The notes under the pieces: generated by a model | Database searches by the model: none | What the model was told of the DNA's origin: nothing | What the model saw: only the letters and a program-made list of their open reading frames with translations | Origin: Malachius bipustulatus | Taxonomy: Eukaryota > Arthropoda > Insecta > Coleoptera > Melyridae | Length of the DNA: 64,000 nucleotides | Direction: 5' to 3' | Assembly: GCA_910589415.1 (NCBI GenBank) | Contig: OU342635.1 | Coordinates: 496,001 to 560,000, forward strand | In this document: piece after piece, positions 48,576-60,279 of the stretch | Numbering within the stretch: the stretch's first letter is position 1 | Layout of the letters: every line of letters starts with the position of its first letter | Translations under genes and position numbers: made by a program

Positions 48576-48790
48576 ACAGAGTGTCCCATACGAGAGTGGG
48601 TTATTGCATTTTTAGATTGTCTGAGAAGAAAAAATAAGATTGGCTTTTACAGTTGGTGTTTAAATTCAGAAGTTTGTGAGTTATAAACAAGTGAAAATCG
48701 TCATTTTTCAAGTTCATGGCCCTGTACAACGAAAACGACTCAAGATCGAGAAAAACGGCTTACCTGCCCCTATTTTAACTTTTTATGTAC
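48576..48790 (-). repeat. Dispersed repeat, copy 2 (inverted)
   Basis: The reverse complement reads GCCGTTTTTCTCGATCTTGA, GATTTTCACTTGTTTATAAC and so on, to TATGGGACACTCTGTA. It aligns with 49565-49765 and, less well, with 44755-44945. With the copy at 49565 it forms an inverted pair about 1.2 kb across. Its outer end is TACAGAGTGTCCC. Confidence 0.65.
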
Positions 48791-49564
48791 TTTTATTTAT
48801 TTTTAATATGAATCCAAAAAAATATTTCTGTGACAAAATATAATAACTCTAACGGAAATGTAATCTATTTATCCATTTTATGTTTCTTTTTAAATTCACT
48901 TCCGTCATCTACTATTGTTCGGGAAAAATACTAACATCATTCACACATTCAGCACCCTAATAACCGAGTCCAAAGTTACATGATCGCCGTAACGCCATAT
49001 AAATTGAATGTTGTCAGAAGCGCTACCAGGATGAGTTGCAAGCTCATGAAGAGAGAACGAGCCATCCTGAATAACGACATTTACGATTGGATTAAAGTCG
49101 ACAACGGAACGTAATACAACATTCCATACCCCAATGAATAATACAAAATTCATTCACTCTGAGCAGGGGAGCCAATTCTGATATTTCCGACCATCATAAT
49201 ATACTTACCCATTTCAAATTGTTGGAAACGAAATCTGATTAATTTTACAGCTTTGCCTTGCCTGCTTGTTTTGCATTGTGCTGAAGTGAACGCCACAGCC
49301 GGTACTGGAACGATTTTTCTACAACTCGAGACCGTATACTAATCTTATTTTTGTGTTTTATTAGTTTTTTGTTAGTCCTTACGGAATTATTTCCTGTTAT
49401 TTTTTTATTTTATTTGGATATTATTTTATCATTTTCCTACCAAAGTCTATGAAACCATCCCTTGAAGAGAGATTTTTAGTTGTCCCAGTTTATTAATTTC
49501 TTCTAGGTAATAAAAAATATAAAAGATTTTTCATCACCCTGTATAAAAATTTAAACCACATGGT

Positions 49565-49865
49565 AGGATCCCTTGTAAAAAGTTAAGATAGGGACATGTA
49601 AGCCGTTTTTAAATATCTTGAGCCGTTTTCAATGTGAGATGCTTTGAAAATTGAAAATTGCGATTTTCACTTGTTTATAACTCTTAAACTACTCAACCTA
49701 AATTCCAATTGTGAAAACCGCCTGTATTCGATTTTTCCAGGCAATTTAAAAATACAATAATATAAAGGGTGTCCCCGTTAAAATAACGAAGTAGGTGTCA
49801 ACTGGAAAACTTTCATTTTGAAACTGTAGGATCAATATTTCCCAAGATATGGCCGCTGTTCATTC
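49565..49865 (+). repeat. Dispersed repeat, copy 3
   Basis: GTAAGCCGTTTTTAAATATC, GATTTTCACTTGTTTATAAC, CAGGCAATTTAAAAATAC, then AAAGGGTGTCCCCGTTAAAA and CAAGATATGGCCGC. It matches 44755-45125 through its whole length. Confidence 0.7.
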
Positions 49866-50402
49866 TTAGATGCCCACCCGGTACATACATAATTATAAGC
49901 ATTCTTTATTTCAGTGAAGCTGGAAAAAATATGGAATGTTATTTCATTAAAACTTGGATTGAAACGTTCAAAATATAAAAAAATCGATAGGAATGACGTC
50001 ATTATTAGGACTAGCATGATGAAAAATAAATATTTGCATGACACGTAGGAAGTCTGATGTTTGTCAGGGTGGGAAAAAGGAAGCCAAGGTCCGCGGAGAC
50101 ATTTTACCGTATAATTAACGGTTGTTTGCCTGAACAGGCGATAATCAAATATTCAGGATCAGTAAGCAGAGAAACCTGCAATTCCATGGCATGTTATTTA
50201 TCACCCCTTATTGATTGGTGGTGGCTCCTGGAAGCTGAGGAGGGAAGATTAAAGAATATCCCTATAAATGTGGCTTGACTGAACGAATAATTTAGGTTTG
50301 ATGATCATGCTGAAACATAAATAGGTCTTTAATGTTATATGTAAGTGTAGAATTTACCATGTGATGACAACCACCGTTGAAAAAGATGTTACTTGTGATA
50401 TA

Positions 50403-51581
50403 CAGTGGCGGCTGGTGATACTTTTCACAGGCAGGTCATTTAAAAATCGCCGACCACCTAAGAAAGGAAAATAAACAACACCCTAAATGCGCCGCAGGCG
50501 AAATTTTTTGAGTGTTCAAGGTCACGCAATTTCCCAGTAGTTTAAAATAAAATTAAAGAGTTTTGAACTTGAGGTCTATTCTTCTGTCTTTGCAATTTGC
50601 AAAGTTTTCAATTACAAGTTCATTGAAGTTTTCAATAAAAAACCGAAAAATCAGAAACCGAGTAAACCGACACCAGCACCAGCACCACCACGTGTTCGTA
50701 TTTCCGTCGAGTTGTGTCTCGTCTGCGTCTCTCTCTCTCGTCTACACCGAATCCCGATTTCCCGAACCACCAACCCACACATCACGCACACCCCCCCCCT
50801 CCCCAGTCGACACGACAGTAACGCGACCGACAGTGATTTTCCCGTGTTGCCGCGGTACGTTTTTTGATGAGAAATTAAAAATGTACCAATATGGTACTTT
50901 TGCCAATTAACTATGTTTATTATTTAATTACTTAGCCTAAATGACATAATTTTAAATTCATAATGGTTCATTCGATCAATATTTAAAGCTACAAAATGTT
51001 CATTGCGAGACATAATATACAATTTAAATATGTGATTGCATACCTACATACAATAATAGGCAAGTTTAAATAATAAAATTGCAAAAATGAAAAATGTACC
51101 AGAATAGCATTGAACTTTAACTTTAAAATGCAGTACCAGCAAAAATAAAATGTACCAAATGTGATACAAATGTACCACCGCGGCAACACTGCACATCGAA
51201 ATCTCTGGTCCGTGGTTAGAATCTTTGGTCCCGCCCCCACTGGGCGTTGACCTTCAAGTACAGAATGGGACCGTCTTAAATACAGGCAAAGTTGCTATTA
51301 TACCTATCTCGCTCCAGCACATAGGCAAAGGCATCTTACTCTTTAAGCCACGGTGGTCAACTGCTTCGTTGACCCACGTCCCAGATCCTCGCCACTATCT
51401 TCCCGGGAATTACAAAATAACAACTACCTATATAAGTAAAGTTAATTACAGAAATTATTACATAGTTATAATATAATAATTATTATTAGTTTTAGTTTAT
51501 GATACACTATAAAATTACTTGAGGTGGTTAATTTATTTGGGAGGTCATTGACCAAATGACCTAATGGAGAAACCGCCACTG
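50403..51581. mobile_element. Non-autonomous hAT-like element (CAGTGGCGG ends)
   Basis: The left end CAGTGGCGGCTGGTG at 50403 and right end CCGCCACTG at 51581 are inverted. Both sides carry the identical 8-bp sequence GTGATATA (50395-50402 and 51582-51589), the duplication length characteristic of hAT transposons. Inverted similarity continues with AGGTCATTT near each end. The interior has a GC-rich, CT-repeat segment (about 50670-50830) with an open frame of 115 codons but no BED finger or hAT dimerisation domain that I can see, so it would depend on a transposase from elsewhere. Confidence 0.9.
50844..51189. mobile_element. MITE nested in the hAT element (GTGTTGCCGCGG ends)
   Basis: GTGTTGCCGCGGTAC at 50844 is matched by CCGCGGCAACAC ending at 51189. 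AATGTACCA motifs are repeated inside (about 50879, 51091, 51149, 51169), like subterminal binding sites. AT-rich and non-coding. Target duplication not clear. Confidence 0.65.
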
Positions 51582-51589
51582 GTGATATA

Positions 51590-53246
51590 TCATTGTAAAG
51601 AATAAATTATTTAAAAATCAAATGTGCAAAAAAATACAACTTCAACTTCTATATAGCCCATAGTCACTTTAGCTTACAGTCACTTAAAGGTGATATAATT
51701 GAACTTTAAATTCTAATTAGTGTATTTTTAATCTTTATTACAATAACTTAAAAGTCACTTGAAACTTGAAACAGTATAAAACGATGGTAACCAAGCCAAA
51801 ATAATTAAACTTTAAATTTAAGAGTGACTTTTTGTTTCGTCCTAGGCGAATAATCGATTCGTATTCTCTAAGACACCACCGTTTCCTACCCCTTCCTATC
51901 CCTTTACACATCGGGAAGAAGGAAAAGGACACCTGACCGGACAGGACCACACATAAAGAAGAGTCGAGGTTTAACATCGATAGAGGAAAGAACTCGACAG
52001 AGTGCCGTTCGTACCAGACTCGTCGATGCTGGTGTTACGAGAACGGGATACCTAGTTCTTTAATTAAATAAGGAAGTGGTATAAAGTAGTGGAACAATCG
52101 TGGGTACCTACATAGTGGAGCAAAGTGAGCAATAATAATAGTTACAACATCTCGCAAATTAAAACAAGTGCCCCTTTAGTCGGACAAGACACAAGGTCAG
52201 TAATTTCGATAATTATTAATTAATTGTGTTCCTGTCAATCATTGGCAATTATAGCCTGGTCCTTCCCTAAATTTCGATCCTGTCACCGTGGCGATTTGTC
52301 ATTACCATCGCGGCATCGAGCCGCATTAATTTAGCCCCTTTCAGGATCGAATCGCGTCGTTAATATTTTTAGGCTCTTTGACGCGGAGTTAACACTTTTA
52401 TTATATGAAACTTACCTTGTGTAAGATGTTACATAGGTAACCGCTACGATTATTAACATGTGTTACTAATCGCGAAAGCTTCCTGCTGAACAAAGCAAAA
52501 TTACCAACTTAATACCTAAGCTAAGAGATTTCCGCATGGTCTCCAGCTAAAACATTTCTCAACGAATATCCTAGACTCTCTTACAAACGCGGCATGTGAT
52601 AATTTCCATGATCTGATCAGCCTTTCGTATGGGACCTTGACCGAGGGAATGTATAAACCAGATGCGTTATATTTTCCGTCTTTGCTTTTGAGAACGCCTC
52701 TAATTCTCATTTGTAAATCATCAATGTGCTATGTTTACGAGAGCAATGACATTGGCATTGCTGGCGAGTCTAAATTTAAAGCAGACTGATTTTTACTGAA
52801 AATTTTTTATTTGTTATTATAACCTCGGTGTCTGCGATAATAGAGTTGGCAGCAACACGAGGAAAAACATTATTTTTATTGTGTCCAACTATATTGTGAG
52901 CCAACGGAGTAATATATGTACAGGATGATCTGATAGCACACCATCAATCACCATCAAATTGTGACAAGTGAAAGGTGAGTTAGCTTAAAACAGGAAACTT
53001 TATATAAATCATAATATGTATATCCGATTCCAATTATTTACGGAGTTAACAGGACCGCAAAGTTTACTGGATACAAGAGGCAATTTAAGAATATTTATTT
53101 AATTTACCCGGCGTTCTACCAATATATTAAAAACTGAACTTTCCTCGATAGAGAACGCAATTTTTAATTCAATTTTCTTTGTATAAATAGGTAAAAGTAA
53201 AAGGTAAAGTAAAATAAATATTCTTAAATTGGCTCCTTATGTAGGT
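51590..53246. other. Intergenic stretch with a possible non-coding first exon
   Basis: No coding gene recognised. TATAAAG at 52080-52086 and an AAG|GTCAGT donor at 52193-52201 could bound a non-coding first exon of about 80-90 bp. Its natural acceptor would be the 56557 exon on the same strand, but nothing else supports this. GC-richer, unassigned sequence follows at 52290-52340. Confidence 0.2.
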
Positions 53247-53271
53247 ATATTGATATTGATATTGATATTGA
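53247..53271 (-). repeat. ATTGAT microsatellite at a LINE 3' end
   Basis: About four units of TATTGA on the plus strand. On the minus strand it reads as an ATCAAT tail about 120 bp after the LINE stop codon at 53388, as expected for an element with a tandem-repeat tail. Confidence 0.65.
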
Positions 53272-54735
53272 GGGTGTCAGATGCGCTGCGACCTGTTACA
53301 GATCTATTGTGCCCCCTCTTCTCTGCTCCTTTGGTGTATTTTCCCTTCATTACAGCAGCCTCTCCAACTCCGCTTCCGTTAGGAATTTCAGGATTTGAAG
53401 GGGATCAAGGCCGGGCAGAGGCAGAGCCCCCCGTTGAGCTGGTGTTGGCCCAGAACATCGTTTCTTTCACGTTCTAGTGCTTCGCAGTTCATCAATAATA
53501 GGTGACGAGGCGTCTCGTTTTCTTCCCTGCAGAGTCTGCAAACACCATCTTTTTCTATACCAAGTTTCCTCAGATGTTCAATGAGCTTGCAATGACCTGT
53601 TAGGAGTCCTGTTAGCAATCCTGTTAGCATTCTGAGACCTCCTTTATTTAGGGTCAGGAGTTTTCTTGGCCTTTCTCGGTTAAAGTTCCCGAGGAGGTTA
53701 TTCCAATGGATTTCTCTCAGTTTTTCTTCTTCCTTTCGCAGTTCTGCCTTGAAGAACGTGTCTTCGAGGCTACAGAATGGTTCTGGTCCAGTGAAAAATG
53801 CCCATTTTCTTGCCAATGAGTGGGCACGTTCGTTTCCCTCAATCCCAGTGTGTTCTGGTATCCATTTGAGGTGAATTTTATTCTCTCTGCCTAGTTTGTT
53901 GAGTTTTTGTAGGCAATTCCATGCCATTATTGAGATGATGATAGAACTTTATGGCTGCTTGACTGTCTGTCAGTATTGCTATTTCCCTATTTTTATACAG
54001 ATCAGTAACTCGCGCACTCCGAATACAGGGCGATATAGAGCCCATTAAAATTAAGGATATTCTGCAAAAAAAATTGAATCCAATGGTTGATTTTCAAGTT
54101 ACAGAGTTTTCCTCATCCGAGTTTGAAGGCAATTTTTTCAATAACCGTGATAAAAATTAATGAGAAATTCAAGTCCCAATTACCCCCCCCCCTGATTCCC
54201 ATTCTTGACATTATGAGTTGAGCCTCTGCGACACTTCTCTCAATCACTAAGTGCATGCAGTGGTGTGAGATCTAGAATTACTTCCAATGCTGCTGCTGGG
54301 CATGTTCTCATTGCGCCTGTGATGCAGAGTGGCATGCAAGTCCCTGGATCTTCTCGAGTGTTTTCCTCGCTGTTATTAGCTTGGTCCTCTTGTACCAGAC
54401 GACCGTATGTGATGATGGATCTCACTAGCTTGGTGTACATCCAGCGTAAAACGGATGGGTTGCAACCCCGTGCATTCCCCGCCATTCTCCTGCACACCAT
54501 GAATACTGATGTGCCCTTACTTACTGTTGCACTCACGTGCTTGTTCCACATTAGCTTCTTATCCAGTGTTAGTTATTCCCAGATATTTTACTTCTTCCTT
54601 CCATTCTAACTCGACTTCATTTAAGTCGATTGTTTTGAGGTTTGGAAGCTTGTTTTTTTTCTTGTGAATGGTATCAGTGTAGTTTTTGTATATTGTAATA
54701 ATCTTATTGAGGTGTTTGTATAGAGTTGGATAATA
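53272..54735 (-). pseudogene. LINE with RNase H-like region: RT C-terminus to 3' end, broken
   Basis: Minus strand, right to left: TKTTLIPFTRKK (about 54700), IDLNEVELEWKEEVKYLGIT (54630-54570), a frameshift, MWNKHVSATVSK and RMAGNARGCNPSVLRWMYTK (54550-54430), a break near VRSIITYGRLV, then ITGAMRTCPAAALEVILDLT up to 54240. Foreign-looking sequence at about 54014-54235, including TACAGGGCG, interrupts it. RNase H follows: EIAILTDSQAAIK (about 53970), a frameshift, then KWIPEHTGIEGNERAHSLAR and a zinc knuckle CRLCREENETPRHLLLMNC, with a stop at 53388. RNase H removes RNA from RNA-DNA hybrids; its usual GH..G and terminal Asp read EH and His here. Likely an I/LOA/R1-type element, inactive. Confidence 0.85.
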
Positions 54736-56556
54736 AATAAATAAAAAAAAATTAAAAATAAAAAATTCTTGACATAAAAATTTGCTGTGCTCGGTACATA
54801 AATACTTATTGCACTGCGTCCGACAAGGTCATAAGCAGAGAACTGACGGGAGAGAAAAGACCAAAGCATACATGTTACCAAAGCTTGCATTTAATTTAAC
54901 GTGTATTGTGGTATTTCTCCCATACTTACGTCGGTTGTCGCTTGATGAGCAAAACGCTCACGCATTTGACAGCGCTGCAACAAATACCTTCGCAAACATA
55001 ATAACTGACACCAACTTTTTTCATTTTACTTGCTAGTCATTGTTAACTAAGAAAAAATAGTTACTACTTACGTCAGAAACTACCTGCTGATAACCACTTT
55101 AAGGAAAACGTGAGCAAAATGCTCATATTGCGACAAATGCCGGGTTAAGAGATGTCACGAGGAATACTCTCCTAAAATTTATTTCAAGGAGCAAACGGGT
55201 CGTCCGTGTAACGTATACTAGACAACCCAGACAACAACTTATCTAATTTATCAACCTTGGTTCTACCCATCTTAATAACGGGGCTTTTTTTAAACACCCT
55301 GTATTTATCTTTAGGTGAGCAAAAGTATAATGACAATAGAAATTAATTATTGTTGCTTTCTAAGAGCTCACAGTTCTGCTAAGAGATATATTTGGAAAGT
55401 TCTGGTTGTAAATTTCCTATTTGGTCACGCCTAGACTGAAGCTTTGATGATAGGTTAGTTTTGCAATTTGCAATAAAAAATTGCAAAACATACATAACAT
55501 TTTAATGACTGATATTATGGTAACTACATAATCAACGTTCAAATGCAATATCCGTGAAAAGTGTCTTCTCTTGCCACTTGTTAAATGAGTTGTTCAATGA
55601 ATGAATATTTGAAATTTAACATTTGCGTGTATTTCAGCGTCGCTATCCTCAACCAATCTTTTAGAGTATGGTCGTGTTCTTGCCGGTGAGTTATAGTTTA
55701 TCGTGTCTTAAAAAACGCTTAAGTTTATCATAGTGACGAAAAGATTTAGAATAAAAAAAATATGGTAGGTAGGATACACACAAATAAAATCTGCCGATAG
55801 CGCTCTCTATATTATGCTACAAGACTTTGACGCTATGGCACCGTTCGGCCTCCTCTGAAAATGACATTTATATCAATTTTCAGTTTTGGTTACTGAACTA
55901 TACACAATCTTAAATTTCAAATTTTCATCTCCAAGGTGCCATAACTTCTTGAGGATTCACTTTTGTACTAAGATATATTTCGTTTAATCGCTTTCATTTG
56001 TTGTATGTTATAAGTTGTATGTTTGCACAGCTTCTGCTCACCTTAAATGTGATTTTTTAGTTGTAGAGTCATACAGTAATTGGGGTATAACCCTGTTGTA
56101 ATGACAAATTGTAAATAAATAAATAAAATAAATAAATAAATTTGAGATCGTAAAAGCTGTAGTTGTGCTGTGCCCCATTGATTTCCGGACACTTTGTATA
56201 TCTCTATTGTGGGCTATTTTTTATTCAAGAGCAGGAAATCCCGATAAAAAAGGGCGGTTACCATTTAAGAGAAACTAGGATATCAAACGCTCAAAAATGT
56301 AGTGCGATAGAACAGTATCGATTTTTCTGCTGACCGATGTTATTTTTTCAATAAAAACGACCTACTTTAGGTTTTTTAAAATAAACGTTGGCTACCAAAG
56401 TTATGTTTGATCAAAACTTTCCGACAGCACTGTATAAATTCATCGACAGTATAAGATAGTTCTCATTTCGTATAATGTTTTTAAACTCCCTGTACATATA
56501 GAACTTTTCACTTCACTACCCGCAAAATAAAAATACATATAATTTCTTTATTGCAG
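54736..56556. other. AT-rich stretch with transposon-end motifs
   Basis: No gene seen. At 55101-55148 the minus strand reads TTAACCCGGCATTTGTCGC then GAGCATTTTGCTCACG, suggestive of a piggyBac-like end at a TTAA site; a related GAGCAAAACGCTCACGC lies at about 54945. ACACCCTGTATTT at about 55296 is another MITE end. From 56080 GGGGTATAACCCTGTTGTAA leads into an AAAT microsatellite at 56113-56141, like the 3' tail of a LINE or SINE. Confidence 0.4.
56113..56141 (+). repeat. AAAT microsatellite
   Basis: AAATAAATAAATAAAATAAA and further units. It probably marks a retroelement 3' tail, since it follows TGTAATGACAAATTG. Confidence 0.8.
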
Positions 56557-56940
56557 GGGCTAAGAGCTTAGCAGAGCAGTGAACGTCGCCAGTTCTGCAC
56601 TCCAACACCTGGTGGCCAGTTGTCGTGTCGTGATGAGCTCCAGCGCGTGTCTTTTTTGAATCCCATCTGCCGTCTAGATCGTTCTCGGGGAGCGTTCTAG
56701 TGAGGTGCTTTGTCGGTGAGGTGATTTAGTGTGTTTGGCTCGTGAAGTGAATAGTGAATTCCAAAAGATTCCCGGATTAATGGAGAGCAATTCTGTGTCC
56801 CCGATGCCAGAGACCATGGCACCGATTGCAGAATTCGACAAGACGCCTCCAACACCTCCTGAAGACACGCTACCAATGGATGATCTTCCACCTCCGCCCA
56901 ACACTGTTGTCAATGTGCAGGACGAAAAAGAGAAGGAAGC
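56557..56940 (+). CDS. Host gene exon: 5' UTR plus first 54 codons, unrecognised
   Basis: An acceptor TTCTTTATTGCAG ends at 56556 and a strong donor GTGAGT starts at 56941. The exon is markedly GC-richer than its flanks. The first in-frame ATG, 56780, opens MESNSVSPMPETMAPIAEFD, continues KTPPTPPEDTLPMDDLPPPP and reaches NVQDEKEKEA at the donor (no codon is split). A TGA at 56717 closes the frame upstream, so 56557-56779 is 5' UTR. A later ATG at 56816 has better context (ACCATGG) and may be the real start. The peptide is acidic, rich in Pro and Thr-Pro, and likely disordered and cytoplasmic; Thr-Pro sites could be phosphorylated. I cannot name the family. Downstream exons lie beyond the window or in the following 7 kb unseen. 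Confidence 0.72.
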
Positions 56941-56993
56941 GTGAGTTTTTCTTGTTTTTATCAGCCATTTATGATGGATGATAAATGTTTAAC

Positions 56994-57153
56994 TAAATTC
57001 TACTGTATACTGATGGATATTATAAACGTTACACTTGTTTCGCTACTTTTAAAGTAACATCTTCAGACATCCACAGTAACATAGCAACAGTATGCTATAA
57101 GCAACGAAATACATGTCACGTTTATAATATTCATCAGTATATGTATAGTAGAA
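56994..57153. repeat. Foldback hairpin in the presumed intron
   Basis: Left arm AATTCTACTGTATACTGATG...ATATTATAAACGT; right arm ACGTTTATAATATTCATCAG...TAGTAGAATT. GTTTAAC-like sequence borders both sides. About 160 bp in total, arms of some 50 bp. Non-coding. Confidence 0.75.
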
Positions 57154-57901
57154 TTTTTTTAACAATTTTTTATTTATCACCTATCACCATGCAGAGATTC
57201 TACAAAGTAAGAGTTGAAAACATAAATTTTATCAGGTACCTTCATTTATCAATATAATTCAATATAATTATTATTAACGATACTAATTTTTATACATTGG
57301 TCAGCAGTCCGATTCATTTTTGATGTATAGATTTTAAGGTGGAACGACCATTTTGTTGATGAAAATTATCTGCATGTGTAGGTACGTGTGTGATACGTAG
57401 GTAATAGAGAATTTCAGAAATATATATGTCCTTAGTATTTTTACGAAATCCATCCACATGTGGGTGTGATTCAAATCCTCTCCGTCTGCTGTTTTTTGTG
57501 TTGCGGTAGGCTAATTATTCAAATAATAAGAATAAGTTCTCCATTCGGAAAATCCTCAGAAGAGGCTTTTCTTGTTTGTTTATCCACCTCGGTTAATGGG
57601 CTTCTTTGGTCGAAAACATTTCTTCATACTTTCACAAAGATCTGCTCTGACTCTTTTTATTTTTATATTCATGACTTGACATGAACATGAACGAATTCTC
57701 TGGTATACAAAAAATGTGGTTTAATGTAATACAGTAATGAAAGAGAGTAAGTAATTCGATAATAATATAAAAAAAAACCTATGAAATGGTGACTCAGTCT
57801 TAACGCTAGAAAAACTATGTTTCCATTTTCATAACTGAAAAAAATGAAGTTTCGACAGTATTTAAACGCGAGATTGATAAATTACAATTTAAATAGTCTA
57901 T

Positions 57902-58100
57902 ACAGGGTGGGGAGAGTAATGCAAGTAAGTATTCGAGACCAACTGCATAAAGATATCCGGCTAAATCTGAGCTCTCGTGGTATTATCCCCGAACAGTTTT
58001 AGGGTGTGATTTCTTGGCTCATTCTATATAAAAAAGTTTCCAATATCGTGTGTCCGAAAGGGCACCATTTTTGAGATACAGGGTTGTCAAAGAAAGACTT
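57902..58100. repeat. One end of a TACAGGGTG-family element
   Basis: TATACAGGGTGGGGAGAG at about 57900 is followed some 175 bp later by TTTTGAGATACAGGGTTGTC. This pairing of motifs matches the terminal segment of the element at 14347-14698. A right terminus was not found. Confidence 0.5.
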
Positions 58101-60161
58101 TTTCCAGTATTTTGAAGATATTTCAGAAACCGTTTGAGTTACAGAAGTCAGCTTTTGTACATGGTCATGGTACTATAATAATTTTTTTTCGTATGCCAGT
58201 GACGGAGATGTTGGAATTCGTTAGGTTTTTTTGCCCCCAATTTCTACGACACTGGGAAAATTGACATTTTAAAAGCGCATTTTAAACCACCGTCAATATT
58301 TTCGGTACAAAAAAGGTACTCCTGGTAAAAATTGTCAAGTGAGAAGCTTTTAACAAAAACGGCCATTTGCGATGAAAAACTCGCTTTGGATGTTTCAAAA
58401 CATGTATCGAAAATTGAAAGACAGATAGAACTTCGCTCAATCCTAAAATCTCCGTCAATAGCACTTGAAAAAAATGAATTGATATTTAAAAGGTAGCTAA
58501 TACCAATGATCTCAAACGCTTCTGCGTGATAATCATATCCTCGATAAGTATTATTATCCATGGTATCGATTAATAATAATAATTTCTTCATAAAACTGGA
58601 CAAATATTGTTTTTTACACCCTAAAACGGTGTCTCAAAAACGGAGCAGTTACATGCAGGATGTGCAGTTACGCACATTAATAGAAACTCTTTTCCTTTGA
58701 ATGAGCCAAGGCCAAGGAATCATCACCTCCTAAAATTTTTCGTACTTATTTAGGATAATCCAACATATATACATAGGTACTTAGATAATTTGAATACATT
58801 TACTGTGATCGTATGTATGATGCCCTATATGCATGGAAGATTTTCTTCATTATTTGTAAATTTGGTGCGAGAGGAATAATATCATAATGTCCAAATATCG
58901 AACTAGATTAACACAAATAAATGCCGAGTGGTTACCTACCTATACCAAGAATCTTATACCAATTAGATTAGTACGAATTGGGACGCATCTTGTCTATGTA
59001 AGTAAAAACCAAAGCACATAATAAGGCGATTAAAACGTGATTAAAAAATTAGGAAAATATCAAGATAGTAACACTTTTTCAGAAACGGCTGTTGGCAAAA
59101 GTCCCTCTGAGAGCCAGATAGATAATTTCGAGGATGATTATTGTTCAAGGTTCCCTCGTATATTTGAAAAGCTTTTGATAAGCAAATAAGGATTCTCCAT
59201 AAGTACCTATACAAGTCAAATGTTCAAATGTTATTCACGCTTTTAAAAATAGAAGTTATTTTTAGCCAGAATGACACAAAGTAAAAACTGAAACAGAAAT
59301 GGTGAAAATTTTTGCTCCTCCTCTATAGGATAAGGATCTATATTTAGATCCTTATCTAAATATAGAATTATTATGAGTATCCCATGATGTACCCCTCACC
59401 ACAACACATGTCTTCATTAAGTATATCCGGCTTTTGCTGAGGACATACACGGTCATACTCAAGATATAATACAGGCTGATTTATAACTAGGGATTAACAA
59501 TTTTCGCGAGTGTTCAGCATATATGACATTTAAAACAAATAACTCTTACACATTTGTTTTATATCTCAAATTTTTGTTTATGGTTTCACATTTTGTTGGC
59601 AGGCTAAATTATTATCCAATTATTATGACATAATAACACACAAAAAGCAAACTGATCTTTTTTGTGTTCTTGGTACTATGACAGACTGATGAGCTGAATA
59701 TAATTAGCAGTGAACTGTCTTCACGCGTAGACCATCTAAAGTAAAAGTTGTGTTGTTTTTGTTCGATTTTTGTTTGATTCTGACTCAAAACTGGTTTTCA
59801 CTGGTTTCAAGATAAGGTTTTATTAGGTATAGTATAGCGATGCCGTATCAGCTTGTGGTTTCCCGTAATTATTTTTTTTGATGGACCTACACTATTTTAT
59901 AAAAGGTGTTTCCGGGAGTCCATAGGGCTCCAGTGGCTATTGCCGAATGATAACAGCTTTGAAATAGGTTTGTCAAATTAATTTTTTAATTTATTGAACT
60001 CTCGTGTGGTATTCGGTATTCGTTTTAGTTTTGACATTAGACAATCAGGAATACACTTTAAAAAATAATGTTGTTATAGTAGGTATAATATTCCCACCAT
60101 AGAGGAAGATAATATAATAGAGTAGTCGATTATATGTTGGACTCTATAGGTAATCTACGAC

Positions 60162-60279
60162 GGTGGCGACACCCTGGGCTACCGGAGATATTATTGGTAA
60201 GCGCGGGATATTCAAATTTAAATTTATACCTAATTATTATTATTGGAAAAATTATTTTTACGGTTGCAGTGTCGCCACT
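60162..60279. repeat. Short inverted-repeat element (GTGGCGACAC)
   Basis: GGTGGCGACAC at 60162 and GTGTCGCCACT at 60269-60279 are inverted, about 96 bp apart, with AT-rich sequence between. Possibly a very small MITE; no clear target duplication. Confidence 0.4.

Noticed and set aside
48941..49153. 70-codon minus-strand frame as a gene
   Set aside because: It looks mildly protein-like but has no recognisable motif, no splice or polyA context, and lies between two inverted repeat copies.
50563..50910. 115-codon frame in the hAT element as its transposase
   Set aside because: It is His- and Ser-rich owing to CACCAG and CTCT repeats and lacks hAT domain motifs; part of it lies in a nested MITE.
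56674..56913. Minus-strand frames opposite the host exon
   Set aside because: They are antisense shadows of the proline-rich coding exon; the plus strand has the splice signals and start context.
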